NCBI GenBank assembly: GCA_936911875.1
Contig: CAKZGB010000009.1
Span: forward strand, 62,001 to 126,000
Origin: an uncultured Lysobacteraceae bacterium
GTDB taxonomy: Bacteria > Pseudomonadota > Gammaproteobacteria > Xanthomonadales > Xanthomonadaceae
DNA: 64,000 nucleotides
Direction of reading: 5' to 3'
Made by a program: the position numbers and the translations under genes. Below the pieces are notes generated by a model. That model ran no database searches. It saw only the letters and a list, made by a program, of their open reading frames with translations, and was not told the origin of the DNA. Shown piece by piece: positions 54,988-63,946 of the stretch (position 1 is the stretch's first letter; each line of letters starts with the position of its first letter).

Positions 54988-56295
54988 ATGACCGACTCAC
55001 CCCGCCCCAGCGCGCTCGCGCTGCTGCCCCTGCTGCTGTTTCTGGCCCTGTTTTTCGGCGCAGGACTGTATTTTACAGCCGCCGGCACTGAGATGGGCTT
55101 CTACCAATTGCGGGCACCGGTGGCGATCTTGCCGGCGCTGGCGCTGGGAGCCTATCTGGCATGGCGGCGCGGCGTGAAGCCGACCGAGACCCTGCTCGAG
55201 GGCATGGGGCACTCCAATGTCATGCTGATGTGCTTGGTTTTCCTTCTGGCGGGCGCATTTGCCACCGTCAGTAAGGCCATCGGCGCGGTGGATACCGTGG
55301 TGGCACTGGGATTGGGCAACTTGCCTCCGGTGCTGATCTTGCCGGGCATGTTCCTGGTCTCGGCCTTGGTGGCCCTAGCCATCGGAACCAGCATGGGCAC
55401 CATCGCCGCCGTGGCGCCCATCGCCTTGGGCGTTGCCACACAGGGCGGATTCGATTTGCCGTTGATGATCGGCGCCGTGATCGGTGGTGCGATATTCGGC
55501 GACAACCTGTCGATGATTTCGGATACCACCATTGCCGCAACGCGTTCGCAAGGCGTGCGGATGAAGGACAAGTTCCGCGAGAACTTCCGGATTGCCCTGC
55601 CGGCCGCCCTGCTCACCGCCGGGTTGCTGTTCGCCCTCGGCGACAGCGGACAGACGGTCGCGCCTTCCCACAACGGTTGGTGGCTGGCTCTACCCTACCT
55701 GCTGGTTTTGGTTCTCGCCCTGATTGGCATGGATGTGCTGCTGGTCCTGGCCATCGGCATCGCCGTCGCCGGTGCGTTCGGCTTTATCGCCGGTGATTAC
55801 AGCGTGGTCCGATTCGGAACCGACATTTACGCCGGCTTTGAGTCGATGATCGAAATCATGTTGCTGTCGATGTTGATCGGCGGCCTGGCCGAACTGATGC
55901 GCGCCGCCGGCGGCCTGGCTTGGTTGTCGGACCGAATCCGCCGCTTTGCCGGTGCGCATTCGTCGCGACGTGCCGGTGAGTTCAGCATCGCATCCTTGTC
56001 CCTAGCAACCGATGTGCTGACCGCCAACAACACCGTGGCCATCCTGGTCAGCGGCCCATTGGCCAAGGACATCGCCGACCACCACGGCGTTGCGCGCACG
56101 CGCAGCGCCAGTCTGCTCGACATATTCAGCTGTGTTGCGCAGGGCGTGATTCCTTACGGCGCGCAAATCCTGCTGGCTGCCTCACTGGCCAAAGTCTCCC
56201 CTCTGACGCTGGCCGCCAACGTACATTACTGCTGGATTCTTGCGGCAGTGACGATTGGCTTCATGCTTTTCCGCCCGTCCAATTCAGTCAGTTAA
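54988..56295 (+). CDS. NhaC-family Na+/H+ antiporter-like membrane protein
   Basis: The 435-residue product has about 11 hydrophobic helices and NhaC-family motifs: GTSMGTIAAVAPIALG, the GGAIFGDNLSMISDTTIAAT segment with conserved acidic and polar residues, and SLATDVLTANNTVAILVSGP. It would exchange external protons for internal sodium, or carry a related organic acid exchange. It is on the opposite strand to the ribosomal genes and lies inside the interrupted spc operon. The ATG at 54988 (MTDSPRPS) is preferred to one 45 bases upstream. It converges with the TonB receptor gene, whose end is 4 bases away. Confidence 0.88.
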   Translation: MTDSPRPSALALLPLLLFLALFFGAGLYFTAAGTEMGFYQLRAPVAILPALALGAYLAWRRGVKPTETLLEGMGHSNVMLMCLVFLLAGAFATVSKAIGAVDTVVALGLGNLPPVLILPGMFLVSALVALAIGTSMGTIAAVAPIALGVATQGGFDLPLMIGAVIGGAIFGDNLSMISDTTIAATRSQGVRMKDKFRENFRIALPAALLTAGLLFALGDSGQTVAPSHNGWWLALPYLLVLVLALIGMDVLLVLAIGIAVAGAFGFIAGDYSVVRFGTDIYAGFESMIEIMLLSMLIGGLAELMRAAGGLAWLSDRIRRFAGAHSSRRAGEFSIASLSLATDVLTANNTVAILVSGPLAKDIADHHGVARTRSASLLDIFSCVAQGVIPYGAQILLAASLAKVSPLTLAANVHYCWILAAVTIGFMLFRPSNSVS

Positions 56296-56298
56296 CGG

Positions 56299-58755
56299 TC
56301 AATCGGCGGTTACGCTACGGGATAGCTGAAACATAAGCGTCGGCAGGATTTTTTGGTCGGTGCGATTCACCATGACCGCAGCCGGCGAACTGAATTGCCT
56401 TGATTCCCGGCGCGTTCCTGCCAGCAGGTTACCTACTGAGACCGAAGCAGCCCAACGACGGCTCCAGCGCCAGCCAACTTGGATCTGCAAATTGACGGGC
56501 TGATCCGATTCCCGGATCAGCCCGGGGCCGAGATAGACTTTTCCTGTGTCTCGATAAGATGCCGTTAACTGGGCATTGACCGCACCTGCAAGGATATTCG
56601 CCGACAAGTCGGCACTCAAAGGCGCCGCCACATCGAGTGCATTCGCGGATCCGATTTCTCCGCTCAAAACACGATTGGCTGCCACATTCGCCCTCAATTC
56701 CACACTACCGGCAACGGGCCACTGTGACTTAAAGGTGCGACTCAATGTGGCTGCGACACCACCCATGGACATGCGAGCGGTGGTATCAAACTCGTTGAAC
56801 CAGGTGTCGCCCCTCAGAAAAATGCGATCGGACGGCATGTTGTTGAACTGCCGCCAGGTGACTGCGGTAAATATACGAAGATCATCTCGCGACACCCAGT
56901 CTGTCGACAATGTCAGGGTATCAACCTTACTGCTATTGCGTGCGCCTAATCCTGCGACAGTGACGCCGAATAAGGGTAAATTTTCCTGTTGCAGAACCGG
57001 CATAGTCGAGGCAATCAATCGGTTCGCAGTCGGCAGAGTAACGCTGTGCGCATACGACAACACAGTGCGACGACCGTTTTTTCCGGACTTTGACCACGTC
57101 ACCGAGGGTTCTATCCAATCCGAAAAAAGGTCATATGGTCCTCCTCCCGCACCGGTTCCGGATTCGCCGCTCAGGCGCACATGATTCAGACGAACTCCAC
57201 CACTCAGAGCAGTTGACTCGTTTATTGTCGTTGCGACATTGAGGTACGCAGCATAATGACGGGATAAAGCCGTACCGCGAAAGCCGAGCGGTGTGGAGCC
57301 AACGTCCTGCCGGGCACGCCAGTGCATCGTTCGTTGTTCACTGGTCTGAACAACGTTGGCACCAGCATGGAGGTCCACGCCGGGCCGTAGAGAAAAACGC
57401 AACGAAGTATCCAGCTCATTCGAGTTCCGTACACTGGCAGATGCACTGTTTGCAGTGCTTGCATGTCCCATCGGCAACGCGAAGTATTCAAGGTACTGGG
57501 TCGCATTCGAGGTGTTGCGTGAATTACGCAGCATAACGTCCAATCGCGTAGACGCCGTCAGTCTTTTCTGCCAATCAACTGAAAGACCTCGGTTCAACTG
57601 CGAAGATACGGTATTCGAGGACGAGACACCGTAGGCGTCGGCTGACCTGTCCGAATCAATTACGGAATTGTGCAGCCCAAAGCGGGTATCGGCCAGAACA
57701 ACGGACCAACGCAGAGTCGATTGATCCGGAAACGGATGGGTCAGTCCGTAGTTAAAGGTCTTCCCTCTGCTGCTCGATACCGACTGTGCAGTACGATATT
57801 CGTGACCGGCCAACAGGCCCCTGCCACCCCATTCGAGAAAATCCCCCTGCGTCCGCGGTTCATTGGTTACATCGGTAAATGACAATGACAGATTGTGGGA
57901 GGCATACAGTCCAATCGGGCGAGCACCACTGAGACTAGCAAGCCGACCTTCGCCGTCACCTGCCACAAGGGAAATCGACATGCTCGAGCGAGCCTTCAAT
58001 GCGTTTCTGCGCATTATGAAATTGACGGTACCGGCCACACCTGCGCCCGGATAAGAGGGATCAGAACCGAAGCTATATTCGATTCGGTCCACATCCACCG
58101 AACGCAAGCTATTAAGACTGAATCCGACGGGAGGCCTCCTCCCATCGACAAGTATTCGTGTCGCGCGTTCATTCATTCCTAGCATGGATATACCACGCGG
58201 CGACACCGCAATACCTCCAGCTCTGGCCAGTGCCTGTATTGCCAGAGGCCGGTCAGGGTTATCAAGTTCGACCCGGCTGATGACGTAACGCGCACCACGT
58301 CCGGCATCCGGCATTGCGCCCTGCACAATGACTTTACCAACCCGATTTGGCATCCCTTTCAGAGTCCCTTGCGACGGAACCGACGGAGACGAAATGCAAG
58401 GAGCAACCGAATCAGACGTTGGACTCTTGGCGGGTGCAGATACAGGGGCCATCAGTGTCGCTGGATCTACATCGAGCCCCGTCTGCGCCTTAATTGCACG
58501 CAGCAAGCCCGCCGGTGCCTGCGGTCTTCCTCCATGCGACGCCTGCGGCTTCCCGGACGCCTCATTTGGGTTCTTAGGTTCAGCACAAAGAGGTATCCCA
58601 GTAGTCGCCTGGGCGGACGCCTGACGCCAAGGCCCCAGCGTACACACCACAATGACAGGAGACGCCAGCACCAAACTCCACGACGACCAACATTTGCTTC
58701 GTGTGTCTTTAGTGTTACTCAGAGTCAAAGTCCCCGAGCCAGCAGCGACCGTCAT
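56299..58755 (-). CDS. TonB-dependent outer-membrane receptor (intact copy of the module)
   Basis: The 818-residue protein has a signal region (SWSLVLASPVIVVCTLG, then ASAQA), a Pro/Ser-rich stretch with the segment APAGLLRAIKAQTGLDVDPA, a plug domain (RATRILVDGRRPPVGF, YSFGSDPSYPGAGVAGTVNF) and a long beta-barrel ending LPTLMFQLSRS. The ligand cannot be inferred. The ATG at 58755 lacks a purine-rich ribosome site, so the exact start is uncertain. It follows the small exported protein by 23 bases and is likely on the same transcript. The DNA looks poorer in G+C and less codon-biased than the ribosomal neighbours, which fits later arrival. Confidence 0.85.
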   Translation of the reverse strand: MTVAAGSGTLTLSNTKDTRSKCWSSWSLVLASPVIVVCTLGPWRQASAQATTGIPLCAEPKNPNEASGKPQASHGGRPQAPAGLLRAIKAQTGLDVDPATLMAPVSAPAKSPTSDSVAPCISSPSVPSQGTLKGMPNRVGKVIVQGAMPDAGRGARYVISRVELDNPDRPLAIQALARAGGIAVSPRGISMLGMNERATRILVDGRRPPVGFSLNSLRSVDVDRIEYSFGSDPSYPGAGVAGTVNFIMRRNALKARSSMSISLVAGDGEGRLASLSGARPIGLYASHNLSLSFTDVTNEPRTQGDFLEWGGRGLLAGHEYRTAQSVSSSRGKTFNYGLTHPFPDQSTLRWSVVLADTRFGLHNSVIDSDRSADAYGVSSSNTVSSQLNRGLSVDWQKRLTASTRLDVMLRNSRNTSNATQYLEYFALPMGHASTANSASASVRNSNELDTSLRFSLRPGVDLHAGANVVQTSEQRTMHWRARQDVGSTPLGFRGTALSRHYAAYLNVATTINESTALSGGVRLNHVRLSGESGTGAGGGPYDLFSDWIEPSVTWSKSGKNGRRTVLSYAHSVTLPTANRLIASTMPVLQQENLPLFGVTVAGLGARNSSKVDTLTLSTDWVSRDDLRIFTAVTWRQFNNMPSDRIFLRGDTWFNEFDTTARMSMGGVAATLSRTFKSQWPVAGSVELRANVAANRVLSGEIGSANALDVAAPLSADLSANILAGAVNAQLTASYRDTGKVYLGPGLIRESDQPVNLQIQVGWRWSRRWAASVSVGNLLAGTRRESRQFSSPAAVMVNRTDQKILPTLMFQLSRSVTAD

Positions 58756-58778
58756 TCGACCGGAGGAATAGAATCCAC

Positions 58779-58958
58779 TTAAATGCAGTCTATAAGCGAA
58801 GTAATGTTGCCCTGACTGTCACGTTGAGCTGTACAGCGATATGCTTGTCCAGTCTCAGGATCCCTAAAATAGACGGTGGTCGTCGCATGAGCGAGTGTCG
58901 GGAGTAGGCATGCAAACAACAAAGTTGTCGAAACCTTAGAAAAACGAGCTCTTTTCAT
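58779..58958 (-). CDS. Small exported protein with TVYxxDxxxxQxxxCT motif (module copy 1)
   Basis: The 59-residue product has a signal peptide (KVSTTLLFACLLPTLAHA) and a mature chain of about 33 residues with two cysteines: TTTVYFRDPETGQAYRCTAQ and a final Cys. I do not recognise a family. A second small protein at 61160-61309 shares the motif TVY-x2-D-x4-Q-x3-CT with identical spacing and stands in the same place before the other receptor. It has its own sigma-70 promoter. A start 12 bases earlier (GTG) is possible. Confidence 0.75.
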   Translation of the reverse strand: MKRARFSKVSTTLLFACLLPTLAHATTTVYFRDPETGQAYRCTAQRDSQGNITSLIDCI

Positions 58959-58989
58959 CCAACGCCCCACCCCTCAATGTGAATACTCG

Positions 58990-59018
58990 AGTCTACCCAG
59001 CCCAGTTGAAAGCGTCAA
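58990..59018 (-). promoter_or_regulatory. Sigma-70 promoter of the small protein-TonB receptor pair
   Basis: TTGACG and TAGACT are separated by 17 bases on the minus strand, with five and four of six consensus matches. The predicted start lies about 25 bases upstream of the small protein gene. Confidence 0.75.
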
Positions 59019-59133
59019 GCGATGGCAAAAACCGCCAAATACCGGCATTCCTTTTTTGCGTCGCACGTTGGATTTTCGGATTTCAAATTGGCACACGGAG
59101 CGGTCGAAATCACCGGGAAGCCTTCTACTTCTC

Positions 59134-61102
59134 CTAGTAGCTCCGTGCAATGGAGAACGTAAACATCGGCGCAGAGCATTTACGGCTGGCTGTTTGGATA
59201 AAATGGAGTCCATCGTCGAATACGGTTGCATACTCTGATATGCCCTGGTTCAATCGAATAACCGAGAACCCCAAACTCCATAGCGGATTCAATCGGTAGC
59301 CCATTCCAATAGTCGCAAGTGCGGGCGCCGCCAATTCACTGTAATAACCGGGTCCGCGATACTGTCGCCCCTCATTGCGGTAACTGATACGCGCATTTAG
59401 GGAATAGGGCCCGTTTCTGTAACTTGCCGCAAATTCAGCCGCAGACTTCGGGAAGTCCTGCAACGTATTCGCCTGTGCCGTTTCACCGATCGCCGAAACC
59501 CGGTTGAAACTCGAGCTGCCTTGCAGCTGCAGTGTTCCCGGGAACCATTTCGTCAGCTTCAGATCCTTTTTGACCGAAACAGATGCCCCAAATACGTGTG
59601 CACGGTCCAATGACCACGGCTGCCTGAGCCACGTTCCGCCATCCGAATAGATGCGATCCCCCTGCACATTTTTGAGTGTTCGATAGGACAGGCTCACAAA
59701 CAGAGTTGAATTGCCGGACCGAATCAGATCGTCGGTCAGTACCAGGGTATCGATTGTACTGTCGTTGCGTCCGCGTTCGCCCCCGATCGGAGTTGCATCG
59801 AGCGGCAAGTTATCGGAACCCAGCGCGGGTATATCCCGCACCAGAAAGCGCTCAACGGTGGGTGCCCGCACTGTTCGACTGTATGACAGCGTTGTGACGC
59901 TGGGTTGCCGATTACTGAAATTGACCGTAACGGACGGCTCAATCCAACTGTCGGAGAAATCATAACCCCCCCCCCCGGCGGGTGCGGGATTGCGTGCCCT
60001 CACACTGATACCAGGTCTTCCGCAGGCCCGCATTCACCGTCATTGACGGCCCCATAGTTCTGACGACCTTTGCGTAGACGGATCGGGTGGAATTTTGCCC
60101 GCGATCCTGATACCTGTGAATTCCGGCGCCATCGTTACTACGGTTCCATTCACCGCGGTTGTCGTATCGGGACCTTTCGAAGTCGAAACCGACTTCGGGT
60201 GACACTCCGACAATCTGTGGCCACCGGCAACTGCCGTCCAGTTCCAGGTTTCGGCGACTCCGCTCACCGCGAGATGCATTCGGCTCAATGACCTCATCGG
60301 TAAGACCCGGAAAGAATTCAAAGCGTGTGGAGAATTCGGAATCGTTCTCTGAATAGTTCATGGCGACTGTCGCAGTCGCATCACTCTCAAGTACCTTGCG
60401 CCAATCCAGGCCGGACCCGCGCACGACATCCCGGTTCCGTGTGGTGCGATTGCGGGACTCCAGGTCAAGGTGCTCACCCGTCCAGTCTTCGACGTCCTCG
60501 ATATTGCCTTCACGGAATTACGGCGCATCACGATGTTGATGGTTCCGGCGACACCCTCACCTGCGTAGACCGCATCGGAACCGAACGTGTAATCAACGCG
60601 CTCGACATCCGATCCGCGCACATTCGACAGTCTGAATCCAATCGGCGGTCGCCGCCCATCGACGAGAATTCGCGTTGCACGTTCACCAAGACCCAACATG
60701 GAGACACCGCCGTTCGTGACGGTCAGACCAGGTGTTTTTGCCAGCACTTGCAGTACGTAGGGCTCATCCGGATTATCAAGCAAGTCCCATCCGATAATCC
60801 GCTTGGTGTTATCTCTGACTTCACTCACACCCTTAACGATCACAGCCCCCACACTGGGCGCTGCCGCGGAGGATGAACGCTGATTATTGTCCGGCGTGCC
60901 CACGGGCCGACAACACACAACAGACTCGTCAACCGGCCGCGAATAGGACGGCGCCATTTTGACGTCCTCAGGCTTGATGCCGTGTTGACGCTGTAACGCC
61001 TCCAACAGTCCTTGTGGTGGAGCATTCGTGCGAGCTACCGGTGCAGCCGCCCCGCGCTGTTTCGGCAGACCGGACTCATTATCCGTTGGATTGCAATGAC
61101 TA
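59134..61102 (-). pseudogene. Decayed TonB-dependent receptor gene (module copy 2)
   Basis: Three frames together cover a receptor homologous to the intact copy. The first (about 61102-60500) has the segment APPQGLLEALQRQHG and plug motifs RATRILVDGRRPPIGF and YTFGSDAVYAGEGVAGTINI; the second (to 59960) resumes at RGSGLDWRKVLESDATATVA; the third (from about 60000) has YDFSDSWIEPSVTV and the barrel end to 59134. Between the first two the gene is about 100 residues shorter than its sister and the frame shifts. Between the last two the shift lies at a run of 11 G. The signal peptide is gone; a stop lies just upstream of the homologous part. Confidence 0.9.
59966..59976. repeat. Run of 11 C (G on the coding strand) in the receptor pseudogene
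   Basis: The homopolymer lies at the point where the frame changes. With 10 instead of 11 G the second frame would read directly into the third. Such tracts slip easily in replication and also cause sequencing errors. Confidence 0.9.
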
Positions 61103-61159
61103 GGGTTGAATCGGAGGTGCCGAGTCCAGTGCGATGCAGCCTCTCACTTCGATTAAAGT

Positions 61160-61309
61160 CTACTCGTCGTCGTAAACGCCGGTGCAGGAAAACCACTGAT
61201 TATTGCGATCATCGTCAACATAGACGGTACCACTCGCCAGGGCAGCAGGGGGAAATAGCAGTAACGCAGAGAAAATAAGACTCGAAATAAGCAGTCTGAC
61301 CGGATGCAT
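61160..61309 (-). CDS. Very small exported protein with TVYxxDxxxxQxxxCT motif (module copy 2)
   Basis: The 49-residue product from ATG 61309 to TAG 61160 has a signal peptide (LLISSLIFSALLLFPPAALA) and a mature chain of about 24 residues: SGTVYVDDDRNNQWFSCTG, ending in an acidic tail (YDDE). The conserved residues T, V, Y, D, Q, C and T have the same spacing as in the first small protein. It precedes the receptor pseudogene and follows its own candidate promoter. The reading is short, but signal peptide, shared motif and position support it. It lacks the second Cys of the sister. Confidence 0.72.
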   Translation of the reverse strand: MHPVRLLISSLIFSALLLFPPAALASGTVYVDDDRNNQWFSCTGVYDDE

Positions 61310-61341
61310 GTGTAAGCCCCTAGTTTCAAAGATATATTCTG

Positions 61342-61371
61342 ATGCTAGCCGCGCCGATCGGACATTGCCAA
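61342..61371 (-). promoter_or_regulatory. Candidate promoter of module copy 2
   Basis: TTGGCA and TAGCAT are 18 bases apart on the minus strand, 33 bases before the small gene. It lies just after the rpsN terminator, so transcription of the module restarts here. Confidence 0.6.
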
Positions 61372-61392
61372 TTTAACCGACCTACACTGCAA

Positions 61393-61421
61393 AATGACCC
61401 GCCTCGAAGAGACGGGTCATT
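61393..61421 (-). terminator. Terminator after rpsN, closing the upstream half of the ribosomal operon
   Basis: A stem AATGACCCG/CGGGTCATT with an inner CTC/GAG extension and GAA loop is followed on the minus strand by TTTT. It lies 52 bases after rpsN. A terminator is not expected here in an intact spc operon. Confidence 0.8.
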
Positions 61422-61472
61422 CTGCTTTGCAGTGCTGCTTAGTTATGTCGAGACATATCTAAGCGCCGCGAC

Positions 61473-61778
61473 TTACCAGGAAGCCTTGCGCAGGCCTGGG
61501 ACGTCGCCCTTCATGGTGTGTTCGCGCAGCTTGTTACGGCCCAGGCCGAACTTGCTGTACACACCACGCGGACGACCGGTCAGCACGCAACGGTTTTGCT
61601 GACGCGACGGCGAGCTGTCACGCGGCAACTTTTGCAGCTTGGTTGCAGCTTCCATCTTTTCTTCGTACGAAGCGGTTTCCGAAGCGATCACTTTCTTCAG
61701 TTCGGTACGCTTGTCCGCATAGCGAGCGGCCAGCTTGGCACGCTTCACTTCGCGGTTGATCATCGAGGTCTTAGCCAT
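61473..61778 (-). CDS. rpsN: 30S ribosomal protein S14
   Basis: The 101-residue zinc-free long form starts [20 protein letters not shown] and ends [20 protein letters not shown], like E. coli S14. In this genome it is the last gene of the upstream part of the spc operon: a terminator follows, not rpsH. Confidence 0.97.
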   Translation of the reverse strand: MAKTSMINREVKRAKLAARYADKRTELKKVIASETASYEEKMEAATKLQKLPRDSSPSRQQNRCVLTGRPRGVYSKFGLGRNKLREHTMKGDVPGLRKASW

Positions 61779-61796
61779 AATCTTTACCTGATCCTA

Positions 61797-62336
61797 TTAA
61801 CGGAAGGGGAAGCGGAACGCTTCCAGCAAGGCCTTCGCTTCGGCGTCGGTCTTGGCAGTGGTGGTGATGGCGATGTCCATACCGCGCACCGCGTCGACCT
61901 GGTCAAAGTCGATTTCCGGGAAGATGATCTGTTCCTTGACGCCCATGTTGTAGTTGCCACGGCCGTCGAAGGACTTGCCGGACACACCGCGGAAGTCGCG
62001 GGTACGGGGCAGCGAGATGTTGATCAGACGATCCAGGAATTCGAACATTTTGTCCGAACGCAGAGTGACCTTGCAGCCGATCGGCCAGCCGTCACGGATC
62101 TTGAACGAGGCAACCGAGACGCGCGACTTGGTGACCACAGCCTTCTGGCCGGAGATCTTTTCCATGTCGGCCACGGCATTCTCAAGCACCTTCTTGTTGG
62201 TCGCGGCTTCGCCGACGCCCATGTTCAAGGTGATCTTGACCAGCTTAGGCACTTCCATCGGGTTCTTGTAGCCGAACTTTTCGGTCAGCTGCGGAACCAC
62301 TTCTTCTTTGTAGAACTTTTCGAGACGAGTAGTCAT
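61797..62336 (-). CDS. rplE: 50S ribosomal protein L5
   Basis: The 179-residue protein has [16 protein letters not shown] and the C-terminal [20 protein letters not shown] of L5, the 5S rRNA-binding protein. In E. coli its translation start overlaps the S8 operator. Confidence 0.97.
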   Translation of the reverse strand: MTTRLEKFYKEEVVPQLTEKFGYKNPMEVPKLVKITLNMGVGEAATNKKVLENAVADMEKISGQKAVVTKSRVSVASFKIRDGWPIGCKVTLRSDKMFEFLDRLINISLPRTRDFRGVSGKSFDGRGNYNMGVKEQIIFPEIDFDQVDAVRGMDIAITTTAKTDAEAKALLEAFRFPFR

Positions 62337-62348
62337 AGTTTCAATTCC

Positions 62349-62660
62349 TTAGGCGTCAATCGACGCACCGGAGCGGAACACACGGGTCTTGGTTCCATCC
62401 TCCAGGACCTTGATCGAAACGCGTTCGCCCTTGCCGGTGGCAGGGTTGAACAGCATGACGTTCGAGATATGGATCGGGGCCTCGCGTTCGACGATACCGC
62501 CGGCCAGACCGGCCTGCGGGTTCGCCTTGGTGTGGCGCTTGATGATGTTGACGTTGGACACGGTGATCTTGTCGCCCTTAATGGCGAGTACTTCACCCTT
62601 GTTGCCCTTGTCCTTACCGGCGATGACGACGACTTGGTCGCCCTTTTTAATACGGTTCAT
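62349..62660 (-). CDS. rplX: 50S ribosomal protein L24
   Basis: The 103-residue protein has a KOW motif at its start ([20 protein letters not shown]) and [14 protein letters not shown] further on. It is an early assembly protein at the tunnel exit. Confidence 0.97.
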   Translation of the reverse strand: MNRIKKGDQVVVIAGKDKGNKGEVLAIKGDKITVSNVNIIKRHTKANPQAGLAGGIVEREAPIHISNVMLFNPATGKGERVSIKVLEDGTKTRVFRSGASIDA

Positions 62661-62675
62661 TTGAATTGCCTCCGA

Positions 62676-63044
62676 TTACAGCACTTCCGGCGCAAGCGAG
62701 ACGATCTTCATGAACTTCTCGGAGCGCAGCTCGCGGGTGACAGGTCCAAAGATACGCGTACCAATGGGCTCTTGCTTGTTGTTCAGCAGCACGGCAGCGT
62801 TGCCGTCGAAGCGGATCAGCGAACCGTCCGGACGACGAACGCCCTTACGGGTGCGGACCACGACGGCGTCATAGACGTCGCCCTTCTTGACCTTGCCGCG
62901 CGGAATCGCGTCTTTCACGGTGACCTTGATGATGTCGCCGATGCCGGCGTAACGGCGCTTCGAGCCGCCCAGCACCTTGATGCACATCACTTCCTTGGCA
63001 CCGGAGTTATCGGCCACGTCGAGGTAGCTTTGCATTTGGATCAT
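62676..63044 (-). CDS. rplN: 50S ribosomal protein L14
   Basis: The 122-residue protein starts [20 protein letters not shown] and includes the [20 protein letters not shown] segment. Length is the family standard. It forms part of the subunit interface. Confidence 0.97.
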   Translation of the reverse strand: MIQMQSYLDVADNSGAKEVMCIKVLGGSKRRYAGIGDIIKVTVKDAIPRGKVKKGDVYDAVVVRTRKGVRRPDGSLIRFDGNAAVLLNNKQEPIGTRIFGPVTRELRSEKFMKIVSLAPEVL

Positions 63045-63059
63045 GGTTCTGCTCCTCTC

Positions 63060-63332
63060 TTATGCTTCGGCAGCGCGGTTGACGATTTCAACCACGGTCC
63101 AGTTTTTGGTCTTGGACATCGGGGAGATCTCCTTGACGCGGACCACATCGCCTTCCATGCAGGAATTATCGGCGTCGTGGGCGTGCAGCTTGGTCGAACG
63201 ACGCACGTACTTACCGTACAGTGCGTGCTTGACTTGGCGTTCCACCAGAACGGTGACGGTCTTGTCCATCTTGTTGGAGATGACTCGGCCTTCAACCGTG
63301 CGAATGGCTTTCTCTGTATTGTTGTCGGTCAT
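63060..63332 (-). CDS. rpsQ: 30S ribosomal protein S17
   Basis: The 90-residue protein contains [20 protein letters not shown] and [18 protein letters not shown], the OB-fold S17 pattern. Confidence 0.97.
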   Translation of the reverse strand: MTDNNTEKAIRTVEGRVISNKMDKTVTVLVERQVKHALYGKYVRRSTKLHAHDADNSCMEGDVVRVKEISPMSKTKNWTVVEIVNRAAEA

Positions 63333-63341
63333 GGTGAGTCC

Positions 63342-63527
63342 TTACTTCTTCTCGGTCAGCAAGGTGTTGACGCGAGCGATTTCGCGGCGCACAAGCTTGG
63401 CCTGATGGGTGGTGGCGAGCTGGCCCGTGGCCTTCTGCATGCGGAGCGAGAACGACTCCTTATGCAGATCGGTCAGGTGAGCGCGCAGCTCGTCCGCGGA
63501 CTTATTGCGGAGTTCTTTAATGTTCAT
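63342..63527 (-). CDS. rpmC: 50S ribosomal protein L29
   Basis: The 61-residue protein has the helical-hairpin pattern [20 protein letters not shown] and [11 protein letters not shown]. Its ATG overlaps the rplP stop. Confidence 0.96.
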   Translation of the reverse strand: MNIKELRNKSADELRAHLTDLHKESFSLRMQKATGQLATTHQAKLVRREIARVNTLLTEKK

Positions 63528-63940
63528 TAGCGCACCGTGCGGGAAATGAAGGTGGTGGTCACCGACAGCTTAGCCGCAGCCAGACGGAAGGCCTCGCGGG
63601 CGACTTCTTCGCTGACACCTTCGATCTCATAGATCATACGGCCGGGCTGGATCTGGGCGACCCAGTATTCGACGTTACCCTTACCCGAGCCCATGCGGAC
63701 TTCGATCGGCTTCTTGGTAATAGGCTTGTCGGGGAACACGCGGATCCACATCTTGCCGCCGCGCTTCACGTGACGGGAGATGGCACGACGCGCAGCTTCG
63801 ATCTGACGGGCGGTCAACTGGCCGAAGCTAGTGGCCTTGAGGCCATACTCGCCGAACGACACTTGGTTGGCCGACCAGCTCAGGCCGGTGTTGCGGCCCT
63901 TGTGGACCTTGCGGAACTTGGTACGTTTAGGTTGCAACAT
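63527..63940 (-). CDS. rplP: 50S ribosomal protein L16
   Basis: The 137-residue protein starts [19 protein letters not shown] and has [20 protein letters not shown], as expected for L16 near the A-site tRNA. The [20 protein letters not shown] segment is present. Confidence 0.97.
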   Translation of the reverse strand: MLQPKRTKFRKVHKGRNTGLSWSANQVSFGEYGLKATSFGQLTARQIEAARRAISRHVKRGGKMWIRVFPDKPITKKPIEVRMGSGKGNVEYWVAQIQPGRMIYEIEGVSEEVAREAFRLAAAKLSVTTTFISRTVR

Positions 63941-63946
63941 GGCGGA

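Noticed and set aside
58753..58775. CCTCC before the receptor ATG as a ribosome site
   Set aside because: On the coding strand the sequence is CCTCC, which is like the anti-Shine-Dalgarno and would not pair with 16S rRNA.
61085..61162. A signal peptide and start for receptor copy 2
   Set aside because: The homologous frame meets a TGA just upstream and the other frames give short unrelated peptides, so the copy has no intact start.
61518..63530. A 670-codon plus-strand frame across the ribosomal genes
   Set aside because: It is antisense to rpsN, rplE, rplX, rplN, rpsQ and rpmC. The predicted product has no recognisable domain.
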